From Meconema thalassinum (Eukaryota; Arthropoda; Insecta; Orthoptera; Tettigoniidae): DNA of 64,000 nt. The notes under the pieces are model-generated. The model was given only the letters and a program-made list of their open reading frames with translations, was not told the DNA's origin and searched no databases. Each line of letters begins with the position of its first letter. The first letter of the stretch is position 1. Shown piece after piece: positions 38,047-53,000 of this stretch. The DNA lies in NCBI GenBank assembly GCA_946902985.2, contig OX336395.1:292077065-292141064 (forward strand). The letters run 5' to 3'. A program made the position numbers and the translations under genes.

Positions 38047-41000
38047 TGGCTGTAACTGGCGCAATATGTTGGCCCGCTAGCTAGGCAGTATCTGGGGTAA
38101 TAGGCTCGCCCGCTAGCTAGGCTGTAACTGGCGCAATATGTTGGCCCGCTAGCTAGGCAGTATCTGGGGTAATAGGCTCGCCCGCTAGCTAGGCTGTAAC
38201 TGGCGCAATATGTTGGCCCGCTAGCTAGGCAGTATCTGGGGTAATAGGCTCGCCCGCTAGCTAGGCTGTAACTGGCGCAATATGTTGCCCGCTAGCTAGG
38301 CAGTATCTGGGGTAATAGGCTCGCCCGCTAACTAGGCTGTAACTGGCGCAATATGTTGGCCCGCTAGCTAGGCAGTATCTGGGGTAATAGGCTCGAACGC
38401 TAGCTAGGCTGTAACTGGCGCAATATGTTGGCCCGCTAGCTAGGCAGTATCTGGGGTAATAGGCTCGCCCGCTAGCTAGGCTGTAACTGGCGCAATATGT
38501 TGGCCCGCTAGCTAGGCAGTATCTGGGGTAATAGGCTCGCCCGCTAGCTAGGCTGTAACTGGCGCAATATGTTGGCCCGCTAGCTAGGCAGTATCTGGGG
38601 TAATAGGCTCGCCCGCTAACTAGGCTGTAACTGGCGCAATATGTTGGCCCGCTAGCTAGGCAGTATCTGGGGTAATAGGCTCGCCCGCTAGCTAGGCTGT
38701 AACTGGCGCAATATGTTGGCCCGCTAGCTAGGCAGTATCTGGGGTAATAGGCTCGCCCGCTAGCTAGGCTGTATCTGGCGCAATATGTTGGCCCGCTACC
38801 TAGGCAGTATCTGGGGTAATAGGCTCGCCCGCTAGCTAGGCTGTAACTGGCGCAATATGTTGGCCCGCTAGCTAGGCAGTATCTGGGGTAATAGGCTCGC
38901 CCGCTAACTAGGCTGTAACTGGCGCAATATGTTGGCCCGCTAGCTAGGCAGTATCTGGGGTAATAGGCTCGCCCGCTAACTAGGCTGTAACTGGCGCAAT
39001 ATGTTGGCCCGCTAGCTAGGCAGTATCTGGGGTAATAGGCTCGCCCGCTAGCTAGGCTGTAACTGGCGCAATATGTTGGCCCGCTAGCTAGGCAGTATCT
39101 GGGGTAATAGGGTCGCCCGCTAACTAGGCTGTAACTGGCGCAATATGTTGGCCCGCTAGCTAGGCAGTATCTGGGGTAATAGGCTCGCCCGCTAACTAGG
39201 CTGTAACTGGCGCAATATGTTGGCCCGCTAGCTAGGCAGTATCTGGGGTAATAGGCTCGCCCGCTAACTAGGCTGTAACTGGCGCAATATGTTGGCCCGC
39301 TAGCTAGGCAGTATCTGGGGTAATAGGCTCGCCCGCTAACTAGGCTGTAACTGCCGCAATATGTTGGCCCGCTAGCTAGGCAGTATCTGGGGTAATAGGC
39401 TCGCCCGCTAACTAGGCTGTAACTGGCGCAATATGTTGGCCCGCTAGCTAGGCAGTATCTGGGGTAATAGGCTCGCCCGCTAGCTAGGCTGTAACTGGCG
39501 CAATATGTTGGCCCGCTAGCTAGGCAGTATCTGGGGTAATAGGCTCGCCCGCTAACTAGGCTGTAACTGGCGCAATATGATGGCCCGCTAGCTAGGCAGT
39601 ATCTGGGGTAATAGGCTCGCCCGCTAACTAGGCTGTAACTGGCGCAATATGTTGGCCCGCTAGCTAGGCAGTATCTGGGGTAAAAGGCTCGCCCGCTAGC
39701 TAGGCTGTAACTGGCGCAATATGTTGGCCCGCTAGCTAGGCAGTATCTGGGGTAATAGGCTCGCCCGCTAGCTAGGCTGTAACTGGCGCAATATGTTGGC
39801 CCGCTAGCTAGGCAGTATCTGGGGTAATAGGCTCGCCCGCTAGCTAGGCTGTAACTGGCGCAATATGTTGGCCCGCTAGCTAGGCAGTATCTGGGGTAAT
39901 AGGCTCGCCCGCTAACTAGGCTGTAACTGGCGCAATATGTTGGCCCGCTAGCTAGGCAGTATCTGGGGCAATAGGCCCGCCCGCTAACTAGGCTGTAACT
40001 GGCGCAATATGTTGGCCCGCTAGCTAGGCAGTATCTGGGGTAATAGGCTCGCCCGCTAACTAGGCTGTAACTGGCGCAATATGTTGGCCCGCTAGCTAGG
40101 CAGTATCTGGGGTAATAGGCTCGCCCGCTAGCTAGGCTGTAACTGGCGCAATATGTTGGCCCGCTAGCTAGGCAGTATCTTGCGCAATATGTTGGCCCGC
40201 TAGCTAGGCAGTATCTGGGGTAATAGGCTCGCCCGCTAACTAGGCTGTATCTGGCGCAATATGTTGGCCCGCTAGCTAGGCAGTATCTGGGGTTATAGGC
40301 TCGCCCGCTAGCTAGGCTGTAACTGGCGCAATATGTTGGCCCGCTAGCTAGGCAGTATCTGGGGTAATAGGCTCGCCCGCTAACTAGGCTGTAACTGGCG
40401 CAATATGTTGGCCCGCTAGCTAGGCAGTATCTGGGGTAATAGGCTCGCCCGCTAGCTAGGCTGTAACTGGCGCAATATGTTGGCCCGCTAGCTAGGCAGT
40501 ATCTGGGGTAATAGGCTCGCCCGCTAGCTAGGCTGTAACTGGCGCAATATGTTGGCCCGCTAGCTAGGCAGTATCTGGGGTAATAGGCTCGCCCGCTAAC
40601 TAGGCTGTATCTGGCGCAATATGTTGGCCCGCTAGCTAGGCAGTATCTGGGGTAATAGGCTCGCCCGCTAGCTAGGCTGTAACTGGCGCAATATGTTGGC
40701 CCGCTAGCTAGGCAGTATCTGGGGTAATAGGCTCGCCCGCTAACTAGGCTGTAACTGGCGCAATATGTTGGCCCGCTAGCTAGGCAGTATCTGGGGTAAT
40801 AGGCTCGCCCGCTAGCTAGGCTGTAACTGGCGCAATATGTTGGCCCGCTAGCTAGGCAGTATCTGGGGTAATAGGCTCGCCCGCTAACTAGGCTGTAACT
40901 GGCGCAATATGTTGGCCCGCTAGCTAGGCAGTATCTGGGGTAATAGACTCGCCCGCTAGCTAGGCTGTAACTGGCGCAATATGTTGGCCCGCTAGCTAGG

Positions 41001-44000
41001 CAGTATCTGGGGTAACAGGCTCGCCCGCTAACTATGCTGTAACTGGCGCAATATGTTGGCCCGCTAGCTAGGCTGTAACTGGCGCAATATGTTGGCCCGC
41101 TAGCTAGGCAGTATCTGGGGTAATAGGCTCGCCCGCTAACTAGGCTGTATCTGGCGCAATATGTTGGCCCGCTAGCTAGGCAGTATCTGGGGTAATAGGC
41201 TCGCCCGCTAACTAGGCTTTATCTGGCGCAATATGTTGGCCCGCTAGCTAGGCAGTATCTGGGGTAATTGGCTCGCCCGCTAACTAGGCTGTAACTGGCG
41301 CAATATGTTGGCCCGCTAGCTAGGCTGTATCTGGGGTAATAGGCTCGCCCGCTAACTAGGCTGTAACTGGCGCAATATGTTGGCCCGCTAGCTAGGCAGT
41401 ATCTGGGGTAATAGGCTCGCCCGCTAACTAGGCTGTAACTGGCGCAATATGTTGGCCCGCTAGCTAGGCAGTATCTGGGGTAATAGGCTCGCCCGCTAGC
41501 TAGGCTGTAACTGGCGCAATATGTTGGCCCGCTAGCTAGGCAGTATCTGGGGTAATAGGCTCGCCCGCTAACTAGGCTGTAACTGGCGCAATATGTTGGC
41601 CCGCTAGCTAGGCAGTATCTGGGGTAATAGGCTCGCCCGCTAGCTAGGCTGTATCTGGCGCAATATGTTGGCCCGCTAGCTAGGCAGTATCTGGGGTAAT
41701 AGGCTCGCCCGCTAACTAGGCTGTAACTGGCGCAATATGTTGGCCCGCTAGCTAGGCAGTATCTGGGGTAATAGGCTCGCCCGCTAGCTAGGCTGTAACT
41801 GGCGCAATATGTTGGCCCGCTAGCTAGGCAGAATCTGGGGTAATAGGCTCGCCCGCTAGGTAGGCTGTAACTGGCGCAATATGTTGCCCGCTAGCTAGGC
41901 AGTATCTGGGGTAATAGGCTCGCCCGCTAGCTAGGCTGTAACTGGCGCAATATGTTGGCCCGCTAGCTAGGCAGTATCTGGGGTAATAGGCTCGCCCGCT
42001 AACAAGGCTGTAACTGGCGCAATATGTTGGCCCGCTAGCTAGGCAGTATCTGGGGTAATAGGCTCGCCCGCTAGCTAGGCTGTAACTGGCGCAATATGTT
42101 GGCCCGCTAGCTAGGCAGTATCTGGGGTAATAGGCTCGCCCGCTAACTAGGCTGTATCTGGCGCAATATGTTGGCCCGCTAGCTAGGCAGTATCTGGGGT
42201 AATAGGCTCGCCCGCTAACTAGGCTGTAACTGGCGCAATATGTTGGCCCGCTAGCTAGGCAGTATCTGGGGTAATAGGCTCGCCCGCTAGCTAGGCTGTA
42301 ACTGGCGCAATATGTTGGCCCGGTAGCTAGGCAGTATCTGGGGTAATAGGCTCGCCCGGTAGCTAGGCTGTAACTGGCGCAATATGTTGGCCCGCTAGCT
42401 AGGCAGTATCTGGGGTAATAGGCTCGCCCGCTAGCTAGGCTGTAACTGGCGCAATATGTTGGCCCGCTAGCTAGGCAGTATCTGGGGTAATAGGCTCGCC
42501 CGCTAACTAGGCTGTAACTGGCGCAATATGTTGGCCCGCTAACTAGGCTGTAACTGGCGCAATATGTTGGCCCGCTAGCTAGGCTGTAACTGGCGCAATA
42601 TGTTGGCCCGCTAGCTAGGCTGTAACTGGCGCAATATGTTGGCCCGCTAGCTAGGCTGTAACTGGCGCAATATGTTGGCCCGCTAGCTAGGCAGTATCTG
42701 GGGTAATAGGCTCGCCCGCTAACTAGGCTGTAACTGGCGCAATATGTTGGCCCGCTAGCTAGGCAGTATCTGGGGTAATAGGCTCGCCCGCTAACTAGGC
42801 TGTAACTGGCGCAATATGTTGGCCCGCTAGCTAGGCAGTATCTGGGGTAATAGGCTCGCCCGCTAACTAGGCTGTAACTGGCGCTATATGTTGGCCCGCT
42901 AGCTAGGCTGTATCTGGGGTAATAGGCTCGCCCGCGAACTAGGCTGTAACTGGCGCAATATGTTGGCCCGCTAGCTAGGCAGTATCTGGGGTAATAGGCT
43001 CGCCCGCTAACTAGGCTGTAACTGGCGCAATATGTTGGCCCGCTAGCTAGGCAGTATCTGGGGTAATAGGCTCGCCCGCTAACTAGGCTGTAACTGGCGC
43101 AATATGTTGGCCCGCTAGCTAGGCAGTATCTGGGGTAATAGGCTCGCCCGCTAACTAGGCTGTAACTGGCGCAATATGTTGGCCCGCTAGCTAGGAAGTA
43201 TCTGGGGTAATAGGCTCGCCCGCTAGCTAGGCTGTAACTGGCGCAATATGTTGGCCCGCTAGCTAGGCAGTATCTGGGGTAATAGGCTCGCCCGCTAGCT
43301 AGGCTGTAACTGGCGCAATATGTTGGCCCGCTAGCTAGGCAGTATCTGGGGTAATAGGCTCGCCCGCTAACTAGGCTGTAACTGGCGCAATATGTTGGCC
43401 CGCTAGCTAGGCAGTATCTGGGGTAATAGGCTCGCCCGTTAGCTAGGCTGTAACTGGCGCAATATGTTGGCCCGCTAGCTAGGCAGTATCTGGGGTAATA
43501 GGCTCGCCCGCTAACTAGGCTGTAACTGGCGCAATATGTTGGCCCGCTAGCTAGGCAGTATCTGGGGTAATAGGCTCGCCCGCTAGCTAGGCTGTAACTG
43601 GCGCAATATGTTGGCCCGCTAGCTAGGCAGTATCTGGGGTAATAGGCTCGCTCGCTAACTAGGCTGTAACTGGCGTAATATGTTGGCCCGCTAGCTAGGC
43701 AGCATCTGGGGTAATAGGCTCGCCCGCTAACTAGGCTGTAACTGGCGCAATATGTTGGCCCGCTAGCTAGGCAGTATCTGGGGTAATAGGCTCGCCCGCT
43801 AACTAGGCTGTATCTGGGGTAATAGGCTCGCCCGCTAGCTAGGCTGTAACTGGCGCAATATGTTGGCCCGCTAGCTAGGCAGTATCTGGGGTAATAGGCT
43901 CGCCCGCTAGCTAGGCTGTAACTGGCGCAATATGTTGGCCCGCTAGCTAGGCAGTATCTGGGGTAATAGGCTCGCCCGCTAACTAGGCTGTAACTGGCGC

Positions 44001-47000
44001 AATATGTTGGCCCGCTAGCTAGGCAGTATCTGGGGTAATAGGCTCGCCCGCTAGCTAGGCTGTAACTGGCGCAATATGTTGGCCCGCTAGCTAGGCAGTA
44101 TCTGGGGTAATAGGCTCGCCCGCTAACTAGGCTGTAACTGGCACAATATGTTGGCCCGCTAGCTAGGCAGTATTTGGGGTAATAGGCTCGCCCGCTAACT
44201 AGGCTGTAACTGGCGCAATATGTTGGCCCGCTAGCTAGGCAGTATCTGGGGTAATAGGCTCGCCCGCTAGCTAGGCTGTAACTGGCGCAATATGTTGGCC
44301 CGCTAGCTAGGCAGTATCTGGGGTAATAGGCTCGCCCGCTAACTAGGCTGTAACTGGCGCAATATGTTGGCCCGCTAGCTAGGCAGTATCTGGGGTAATA
44401 GGCTCGCCAGCTAACTAGGCTGTAACTGGCGCAATATTTTGGCCCGCTAGCTAGGCAGTATCTGGGGTAATAGGCTCGCCCGCTAACTAGGCTGTAACTG
44501 GCGCAATATGTTGGCCCGCTAGCTAGGCAGTATCTGGGGTAATAGGCTCGCCCGCTAACTAGGCTGTATCTGGGGTAATAGGCTCGCCCGCTAGCTAGGC
44601 TGTAACTGGCGCAATATGTTGGCCCGCTAGCTAGGCAGTATCTGGGGTAATAGGCTCGCCCGCTAACTAGGCTGTAACTGGCGCAATATGTTGGCCCGCT
44701 AGCTAGGCAGTATCTGGGGTAATAGGCTCGCCCGCTAGCTAGGCTGTAACTGGCGCAATATGTTGGCCCGCTAGCTAGGCAGTATCTGGGGTTATAGGCT
44801 CGCCCGCTAACTAGGCTGTAACTGGCGCAATATGTTGGCCCGCTAGCTAGGCAGTATCTGGGGTAATAGGCTCGCCCGCTAACTAGGCTGTAACTGGCGC
44901 AATATGTTGGCCCGCTAGCTAGGCAGTATCTGGGGTAATAGGCTCGCCCGCTAGCTAGGCTGTAACTGGCGCAATATGTTGGCCCGCTAGCTAGGCAGTA
45001 TCTGGGGTAATAGGCTCGCCCGCTAGCTAGGCTGTAACTGGCGCAATATGTTGGCCCGCTAGCTAGGCAGTATCTGGGGTAATAGGCTCGCCCGCTAACT
45101 AGGCTGTAACTGGCGCAATATGTTGGCCCGCTAGCTAGGCAGTATCTGGGGTAATAGGCTCGCCCGCTAACTAGGCTGTAACTGGCGCAATATGTTGGCC
45201 CGCTAGCTAGGCAGTATCTGGGGTAATAGGCTCGCCCGCTAACTAGGCTGTAACTGGCGCAATATGTTGGCCCGCTAGCTAGGCAGTATCTGGGGTAATA
45301 GGCTCGCCCGCTAACTAGGCTGTAACTGGCGCAATATGTTGGCCCGCTAGCTAGGCAGTATCTGGGGTAATAGGCTCGCCCGCTAACTAGGCTGTAACTG
45401 GCGCAATATGTTGGCCCGCTAGCTAGGCAGTATCTGGGGTAATATGCTCGCCCGCTAACTAGGCTGTAACTGGCGCAATATGTTGCCCGCTAGCTAGGCA
45501 GTATCTGGGGTAATAGGCTCGCCCGCTAACTAGGCTGTAACTGGCGCAATATGTTGGCCCGCTAGCTAGGCAGTATCTGGGGTAATAGGCTCGCCCGCTA
45601 ACTAGGCTGTAACTGGCGCAATATGTTGGCCCGCTAGCTAGGCAGTATCTGGGGTAATAGGCTCGCCCGCTAGCTAGGCTGTAACTGGCGCAATATGTTG
45701 GCCCGCTAGCTAGGCAGTATCTGGGGTAGTAGGCTCGCCCGCTAACTAGGCTGTAACTGGCGCAATATGTTGGCCCGCTAGCTAGGCAGTATCTGGGGTA
45801 ATAGGCTCGCCCGCTAACTAGGCTGTAACTGGCGCAATATGTTGGCCCGCTAGCTAGGCAGTATCTGGTGTAAAAGGCTCGCCCGCTAGCTAGGCTGTAA
45901 CTGGCGCAATATGTTGGCCCGCTAGCTAGGCAGTATCTGGGGTAATAGGCTCGCCCGCTAGCTAGGCTGTAACTGGCGCAATATGTTGGCCCGCTAGCTA
46001 GGCAGTATCTGGGGTAATAGGCTCGCCCGCTAGCTAGGCTGTAACTGGCGCAATATGTTGGCCCGCTAGCTAGGCAGTATCTGGGGTAATAGGCTCGCCC
46101 GCTAACTAGGCTGTAACTGGCGCAATATGTTGGCCCGCTAGCTAGGCAGTATCTGGGGTAATAGGCTCGCCCGCTAACTAGGCTGTAACTGGCGCAATAT
46201 GTTGGCCCGCTAGCTAGGCAGTATCTGGGGTAATAGGCTCGCCCGCTAACTAGGCTGTAACTGGCGCAATATGTTGGCCCGCTAGCTAGGCAGTATCTGG
46301 GGTAATAGGCTCGCCCGCTAGCTAGGCTGTAACTGGCGCAATATGTTGGCCCGCTAGCTAGGCAGTATCTGGCGCAATATGTTGGCCCGCTAGCTAGGCA
46401 GTATCTGGGGTAATAGGCTCGCCCGCTAACTAGGCTGTATCTGGCGCAATATGTTGGCCCGCTAGCTAGGCAGTATCTGGGGTTATAGGCTCGCCCGCTA
46501 GCTAGGCTGTAACTGGCGCAATATGTTGGCCCGCTAGCTAGGCAGTATCTGGGGTAATAGGCTCGCCCGCTAACTAGGCTGTAACTGGCGCAATATGTTG
46601 GCCCGCTAGCTAGGCAGTATCTGGGGTAATAGGCTCGCCCGCAAGCTAGGCTGTAACTGGCGCAATATGTTGGCCCGCTAGCTAGGCAGTATCTGGGGTA
46701 ATAGGCTCGCCCGCTAGCTAGGCTGTAACTGGCGCAATATGTTGGCCCGCTAGCTAGGCAGTATCTGGGGTAATAGGCTCGCCCGCTAACTAGGCTGTAT
46801 CTGGCGCAATATGTTGGCCCGCTAGCTAGGCAGTATCTGGGGTAATAGGCTCGCCCGCTAGCTAGGCTGTAACTGGCGCAATATGTTGGCCCGCTAGCTA
46901 GGAAGTATCTGGGGTAATAGGCTCGCCCGCTAGCTAGGCTGTAACTGGCGCAATATGTTGGCCCGCTAGCTAGGCAGTATCTGGGGTAATAGGCTCGCCC

Positions 47001-50000
47001 GCTAACTAGGCTGTAACTGGCGCAATATGTTGGCCCGCTAGCTAGGCAGTATCTGGGGTAATAGGCTCGCCCGCTAGCTAGGCTGTAACTGGCGCAATAT
47101 GTTGGCCCGCTAGCTAGGCAGTATCTGGGGTAATAGGCTCGCCCGCTAACTAGGCTGTAACTGGCGCAATATGTTGGCCCGCTAGCTAGGCAGTATCTGG
47201 GGTAATAGACTCGCCCGCTAGCTAGGCTGTAACTGGCGCAATATGTTGGCCCGCTAGCTAGGCAGTATCTGGGGTAATAGGCTCGCCCGCTAACTATGCT
47301 GTAACTGGCGCAATATGTTGGCCCGCTAGCTAGGCTGTAACTGGCGCAATATGTCGGCCCGCTAGCTAGGCAGTATCTGGGGTAATAGGCTCGCCCGCTA
47401 ACTAGGCTGTATCTGGCGCAATATGTTGGCCCGCTAGCTAGGCAGTATCTGGGGTAATAGGCTCGCCCGCTAACTAGGCTTTATCTGGCGCAATATGTTG
47501 GCCCGCTAGCTAGGCAGTATCTGGGGTAATAGGCTCGCCCGCTAACTAGGCTGTAACTGGCGCAATATGTTGGCCCGCTAGCTAGGCTGTATCTGGGGTA
47601 ATAGGCTCGCCCGCTAACTAGGCTGTAACTGGCGCAATATGTTGGCCCGCTAGCTAGGCAGTATCTGGGGTAATAGGCTCGCCCGCTAACTAGGCTGTAA
47701 CTGGCGAAATATGTTGGCCCGCTAGCTAGGCAGTATCTGGGGTAATAGGCTCGCCCGCTAGCTAGGCTGTAACTGGCGCAATATGTTGGCCCGCTAGCTA
47801 GGCAGTATCTGGGGTAATAGGCTCGCCCGCTAACTAGGCTGTAACTGGCGCAATATGTTGGCCCGCTAGCTAGGCAGTATCTGGGGTAATAGGCTCGCCC
47901 GCTAGCTAGGCTGTAACTGGCGCAATATGTTGGCCCGCTAGCTAGGCAGTATCTGGGGTAATAGGCTCGCCCGCTAACTAGGCTGTAACTGGCGCAATAT
48001 GTTGGCCCGCTAGCTAGGCAGTATCTGGGGTAATAGGCTCGCCCGCTAGCTAGGCTGTAACTGGCGCAATATGTTGGCCCGCTAGCTAGGCAGAATCTGG
48101 GGTAATAGGCTCGCCCGCTAGCTAGGCTGTAACTGGCGCAATATGTTGGCCCGCTAGCTAGGCAGTATCTGGGGTAATAGGCTCGCCCGCTAGCTAGGCT
48201 GTAACTGGCGCAATATGTTGGCCCGCTAGCTAGGCAGTATCTGGGGTAATAGGCTAGCCCGCTAACAAGGCTGTAACTGGCGCAATATGTTGGCCCGCTA
48301 GCTAGGCAGTATCTGGGGTAATAGGCTCGCCCGCTAGCTAGGCTGTAACTGGCGCAATATGTTGGCCCGCTAGCTAGGCAGTATCTGGGGTAATAGGCTC
48401 GCCCGCTAACTAGGCTGTATCTGGCGCAATATGTTGGCCCGCTAGCTAGGCAGTATCTGGGGTAATAGGCTCGCCCGCTAACTAGGCTGTAACTGGCGCA
48501 ATATGTTGGCCCGCTAGCTAGGCAGTATCTGGGGTAATAGGCTCGCCCGCTAGCTAGGCTGTAACTGGCGCAATATGTTGGCCCGGTAGCTAGGCAGTAT
48601 CTGGGGTAATAGGCTCGCCCGCTAGCTAGGCTGTAACTGGCGCAATATGTTGGCCCGCTAGCTAGGCAGTATCTGGGGTAATAGGCTCGCCCGCTAGCTA
48701 GGCTGTAACTGGCGCAATATGTTGGCCCGCTAGCTAGGCAGTATCTGGGGTAATAGGCTCGCCCGCTAACTAGGCTGTAACTGGCGCAATATGTTGGCCC
48801 GCTAGCTAGGCAGTATCTGGGGTAATAGGCTCGCCCGCTAACTAGGCTGTAACTGGCGCAATATGTTGGCCCGCTAGCTAGGCAGTATCTGGGGTAATAG
48901 GCTCGCCCGCTAGCTAGGCTGTAACTGGCGCAATATGTTGGCCCGCTAGCTAGGCAGTATCTGGGGTAATAGGCTCGCCCGCTAGCTAGGCTGTAACTGG
49001 CGCAATATGTTGGCCCGCTAGCTAGGCAGTATCTGGGGTAATAGGCTCGCCCGCTAACTAGGCTGTAACTGGCGCAATATGTTGGCCCGCTAGCTAGGCA
49101 GTATCTGGGGTAATAGGCTCGCCCGCTAACTAGGCTGTAACTGGCGCAATATGTTGGACCGCTAGCTAGGCAGTATCTGGGGTAATAGGCTCGCCCGCTA
49201 ACTAGGCTGTAACTGGCGCAATATGTTGGCCCGCTAGCTATGCAGTATCTGGGGTAATAGGCTCGCCCGCTAACTAGGCTGTAACTGGCGCAATATGTTG
49301 GCCCGCTAGCTAGGCAGTATCTGGGGTAATAGGCTCGCCCGCTAACTAGGCTGTATCTGGGGTAATAGGCTCGCCCGCTAGCTAGGCTGTAACTGGCGCA
49401 ATATGTTGGCCCGCTAGCTAGGCAGTATCTGGGGTAATAGGCTCGCCCGCTAACTAGGCTGTAACTGGCGCAATATGTTGGCCCGCTAGCTAGGCAGTCT
49501 CTGGGGTAATAGGCTCGCCCGCTAGCTAGGCTGTAACTGGCGCAATATGTTGGCCCGCTAGCTAGGCAGTATCTGGGGTTATAGGCTCGCCCGCTAACTA
49601 GGCTGTAACTGGCGCAATATGTTGGCCCGCTAGCTAGGCAGTATCTGGGGTAATAGGCTCGCCCGCTAACTAGGCTGTAACTGGCGCAATATGTTGGCCC
49701 GCTAGCTAGGCAGTATCTGGGGTAATAGGCTCGCCCGCTAGCTAGGCTGTAACTGGCGCAATATGTTGGCCCGCTAGCTAGGCAGTATCTGGGGTAATAG
49801 GCTCGCCCGCTAGCTAGGCTGTAACTGGCGCAATATGTTGGCCCGCTAGCTAGGCAGTATCTGGGGTAATAGGCTCGCCCGCTAACTAGGCTGTAACTGG
49901 CGTAATATGTTGGCCCGCTAGCTAGGCAGCATCTGGGGTAATAGGCTCGCTCGCTAACTAGGCTGTAACTGGCGCAATATGTTGGCCCGCTAGCTAGGCA

Positions 50001-53000
50001 GTATCTGGGGTAATAGGCTCGCCCGCTAACTAGGCTGTAACTGGCGCAATATGTTGGCCCACTAGCTAGGCAGTATCTGGGGTAATAGGCTCGCCCGCTA
50101 GCTAGGCTGTAACTGGCGCAATATGTTGGCCCGCTAGCTAGGCAGTATCTGGGGTAATAGGCTCGCCCGCTAACTAGGCTGTAACTGGCGCAATATGTTG
50201 GCCCGCTAGCTTGGCAGTATCTGGGGTAATAGGCTCGCCCGCTAACTAGGCTGTAACTGGCGCAATATGTTGGCCCGCTAGCTAGGCAGTATCTGGGGTA
50301 ATAGGCTCGCCCGCTAGCTAGGCTGTACCTGGCGCAATATGTTGGCCCGCTAGCTAGGCAGTATCTGGGGTAATAGGCTTGCCCGCTAGCTAGGCTGTAA
50401 CTGGCGCAATATGTTGGCCCGCTAGCTAGGCAGTATCTGGGGTAATAGGCTTGCCCGCTAGCTAGGCTGTAACTGGCGCAATATGTTGGCCCGCTAGCTA
50501 GGCAGTATCTGGGGTAATAGGCTCGCCCGCTAACTAGGCTGTAACTGGCGCAATATGTTGGCCCGCTAGCTAGGCAGTATCTGGGGTAATAGGCTCGCCC
50601 GCTAACTAGGCTGTAACTGGCGCAATATGTTGGCCCGCTAGCTAGGCAGTATCTGGGGTAATAGGCTCGCCCGCTAACTAGGCTGTAACTGGCGCAATAT
50701 GTTGGCCCGCTAGCTAGGCAGTATCTGGGGTAATAGGCTCGCCCGCTAGCTAGGCTGTAACTGGCGCAATATGTTGGCCCGCTAGCTAGGCAGTATCTGG
50801 CGCAATATGTTGGCCCGCTAGCTAGGCAGTATCTGGGGTAATAGGCTCGCCCGCTAACTAGGCTGTATCTGGCGCAATATGTTGGCCCGCTAGCTAGGCA
50901 GTATCTGGGGTTATAGGCTCGCCCGCTAGCTAGGCTGTAACTGGCGAAATATGTTGGCCCGCTAGCTAGGCAGTATCTGGGGTAATAGGCTCGCCCGCTA
51001 ACTAGGCTGTAACCGGCGCAATATGTTGGCCCGCTAGCTAGGCAGTATCTGGGGTAATAGGCTCGCCCGCTAGCTAGGCTGTAACTGGCGCAATATGTTG
51101 GCCCGCTAGCTAGGCAGTATCTGGGGTAATAGGCTCGCCCGCTAGCTAGGCTGTAACTGGCGCAATATGTTGGCCCGCTAGCTAGGCAGTATCTGGGGTA
51201 ATAGGCTCGCCCGCTAACTAGGCTGTATCTGGCGCAATATGTTGGCCCGCTAGCTAGGCAGTATCTGGGGTAATAGGCTCGCCCGCTAGCTAGGCTGTAA
51301 CTGGCGCAATATGTTGGCCCGCTAGCTAGGCAGTATCTGGGGTAATAGGCTCGCCCGCTAGCTAGGCTGTAACTGGCGCAATATGTTGGCCCGCTAGCTA
51401 GGCAGTATCTGGGGTAATAGGCTCGCCCGCTAACTAGGCTGTAACTGGCGCAATATGTTGGCCCGCTAGCTAGGCAGTATCTGGGGTAATAGGCTCGCCC
51501 GCTAACTAGGCTGTAACTGGCGCAATATGTTGGCCCGCTAGCTAGGCAGTATCTGGGGTAATAGGCTCGCCCGCTAGCTAGGCTGTAACTGGCGCAATAT
51601 GTTGGCCCGCTAGCTAGGCAGTATCTGGGGTAATAGGCTCGCCCGCTAACTAGGCTGTAACTGGCGCAATATGTTGGCCCGCTAGCTAGGCAGTATCTGG
51701 GGTAATAGGCTCGCCCGCTAGCTAGGCTGTAACTGGCGCAATATGTTGGCCCGCTAGCTAGGCAGTATCTGGGGTAATAGGCTCGCCCGCTAGCTAGGCT
51801 GTAACTGGCGCAATATGTTGGCCCGCAGGCTAGGCAGTATCTGGGGTAATAGGCTCGCCCGCTAACTAGGCTGTAACTGGCGCAATATGTTGGCCCGCTA
51901 GCTAGCCAGTATCTGGGGTTATAGGCTCGCCCGCTAGCTAGGCTGTAACTGGCGCAATATGTTGGCCCGCTAGCTAGGCAGTATCTGGGGTAATAGGCTC
52001 GCCCGCTAACTAGGCTGTAACTGGCGCAATATGTTGGCCCGCTAGCTAGGCAGTATCTGGGGTTATAGGCTCGCCCGCTAGCTAGGCTGTAACTGGCGCA
52101 ATATGTTGGCCCGCTAGCTAGGCAGTATTGGGGTAATAGGCTCGCCCGCTAACTAGGCTGTAACTGGCGCAATATGTTGGCCCGCTAGCTAGGCAGTATC
52201 TGGGGTAATAGGCTCGCCCGCTAACTAGGCTGTAACTGGCGCAATATGTTGGCCCGCTAGCTAGGCAGTATCTGGGGTAATAGACTCGCCTGCTAGCTAG
52301 GCTGTAACTGGCGCAATATGTTGGCCCGCTAGCTAGGCGGTATCTGGGGTAATAGGCTCGCCCGCTAAATAGGCTGTAACTGGCGCAATATGTTGGCCCG
52401 CTAGCTAGGCAGTATCTGGGGTAATAGGCTCGCCCGCTAGCTAGGCTGTAACTGGCGCAATATGTTGGCCCGCTAGCTAGGCAGTATCTGGGGTAATAGG
52501 CTCGCCCGCTAACTAGGCTGTAACTGGCGCAATATGTTGGCCCGCTAGCTAGGCAGTATCTGGGGTAATAGGCTCGCCCGCTAGCTAGGCAGTATCTGGG
52601 GTAATAGGCTCGCCCGCTAGCTAGGCAGTATCTGGGGTAATAGGCTCGCCCGCTAGCTAGGCAGTATCTGGGGTAATAGGCTCGCCCGCTAGCTAGGCAG
52701 TATCTGGGGTAATAGGCTCGCCCGCTAGCTAGGCTGTAACTGGCGCAATATGTTGGCCCGCTAGCTAGGCAGTATCTGGGGTAATAGGCTCGCCCGCTAA
52801 CTAGGCTGTAACTGGCGCAATATGTTGGCCCGCTAGCTAGGCAGTATCTGGGGTAATAGGCTCGCCCGCTAACTAGGCTGTAACTGGCGCAATATGTTGG
52901 CCCGCTAGCTAGGCAGTATCTGGGGTAATAGGCTCGCCCGCTAACTAGGCTGTAACTGGCGCAATATGTTGGCCCGCTAGCTAGGCAGTATCTGGGGTAA

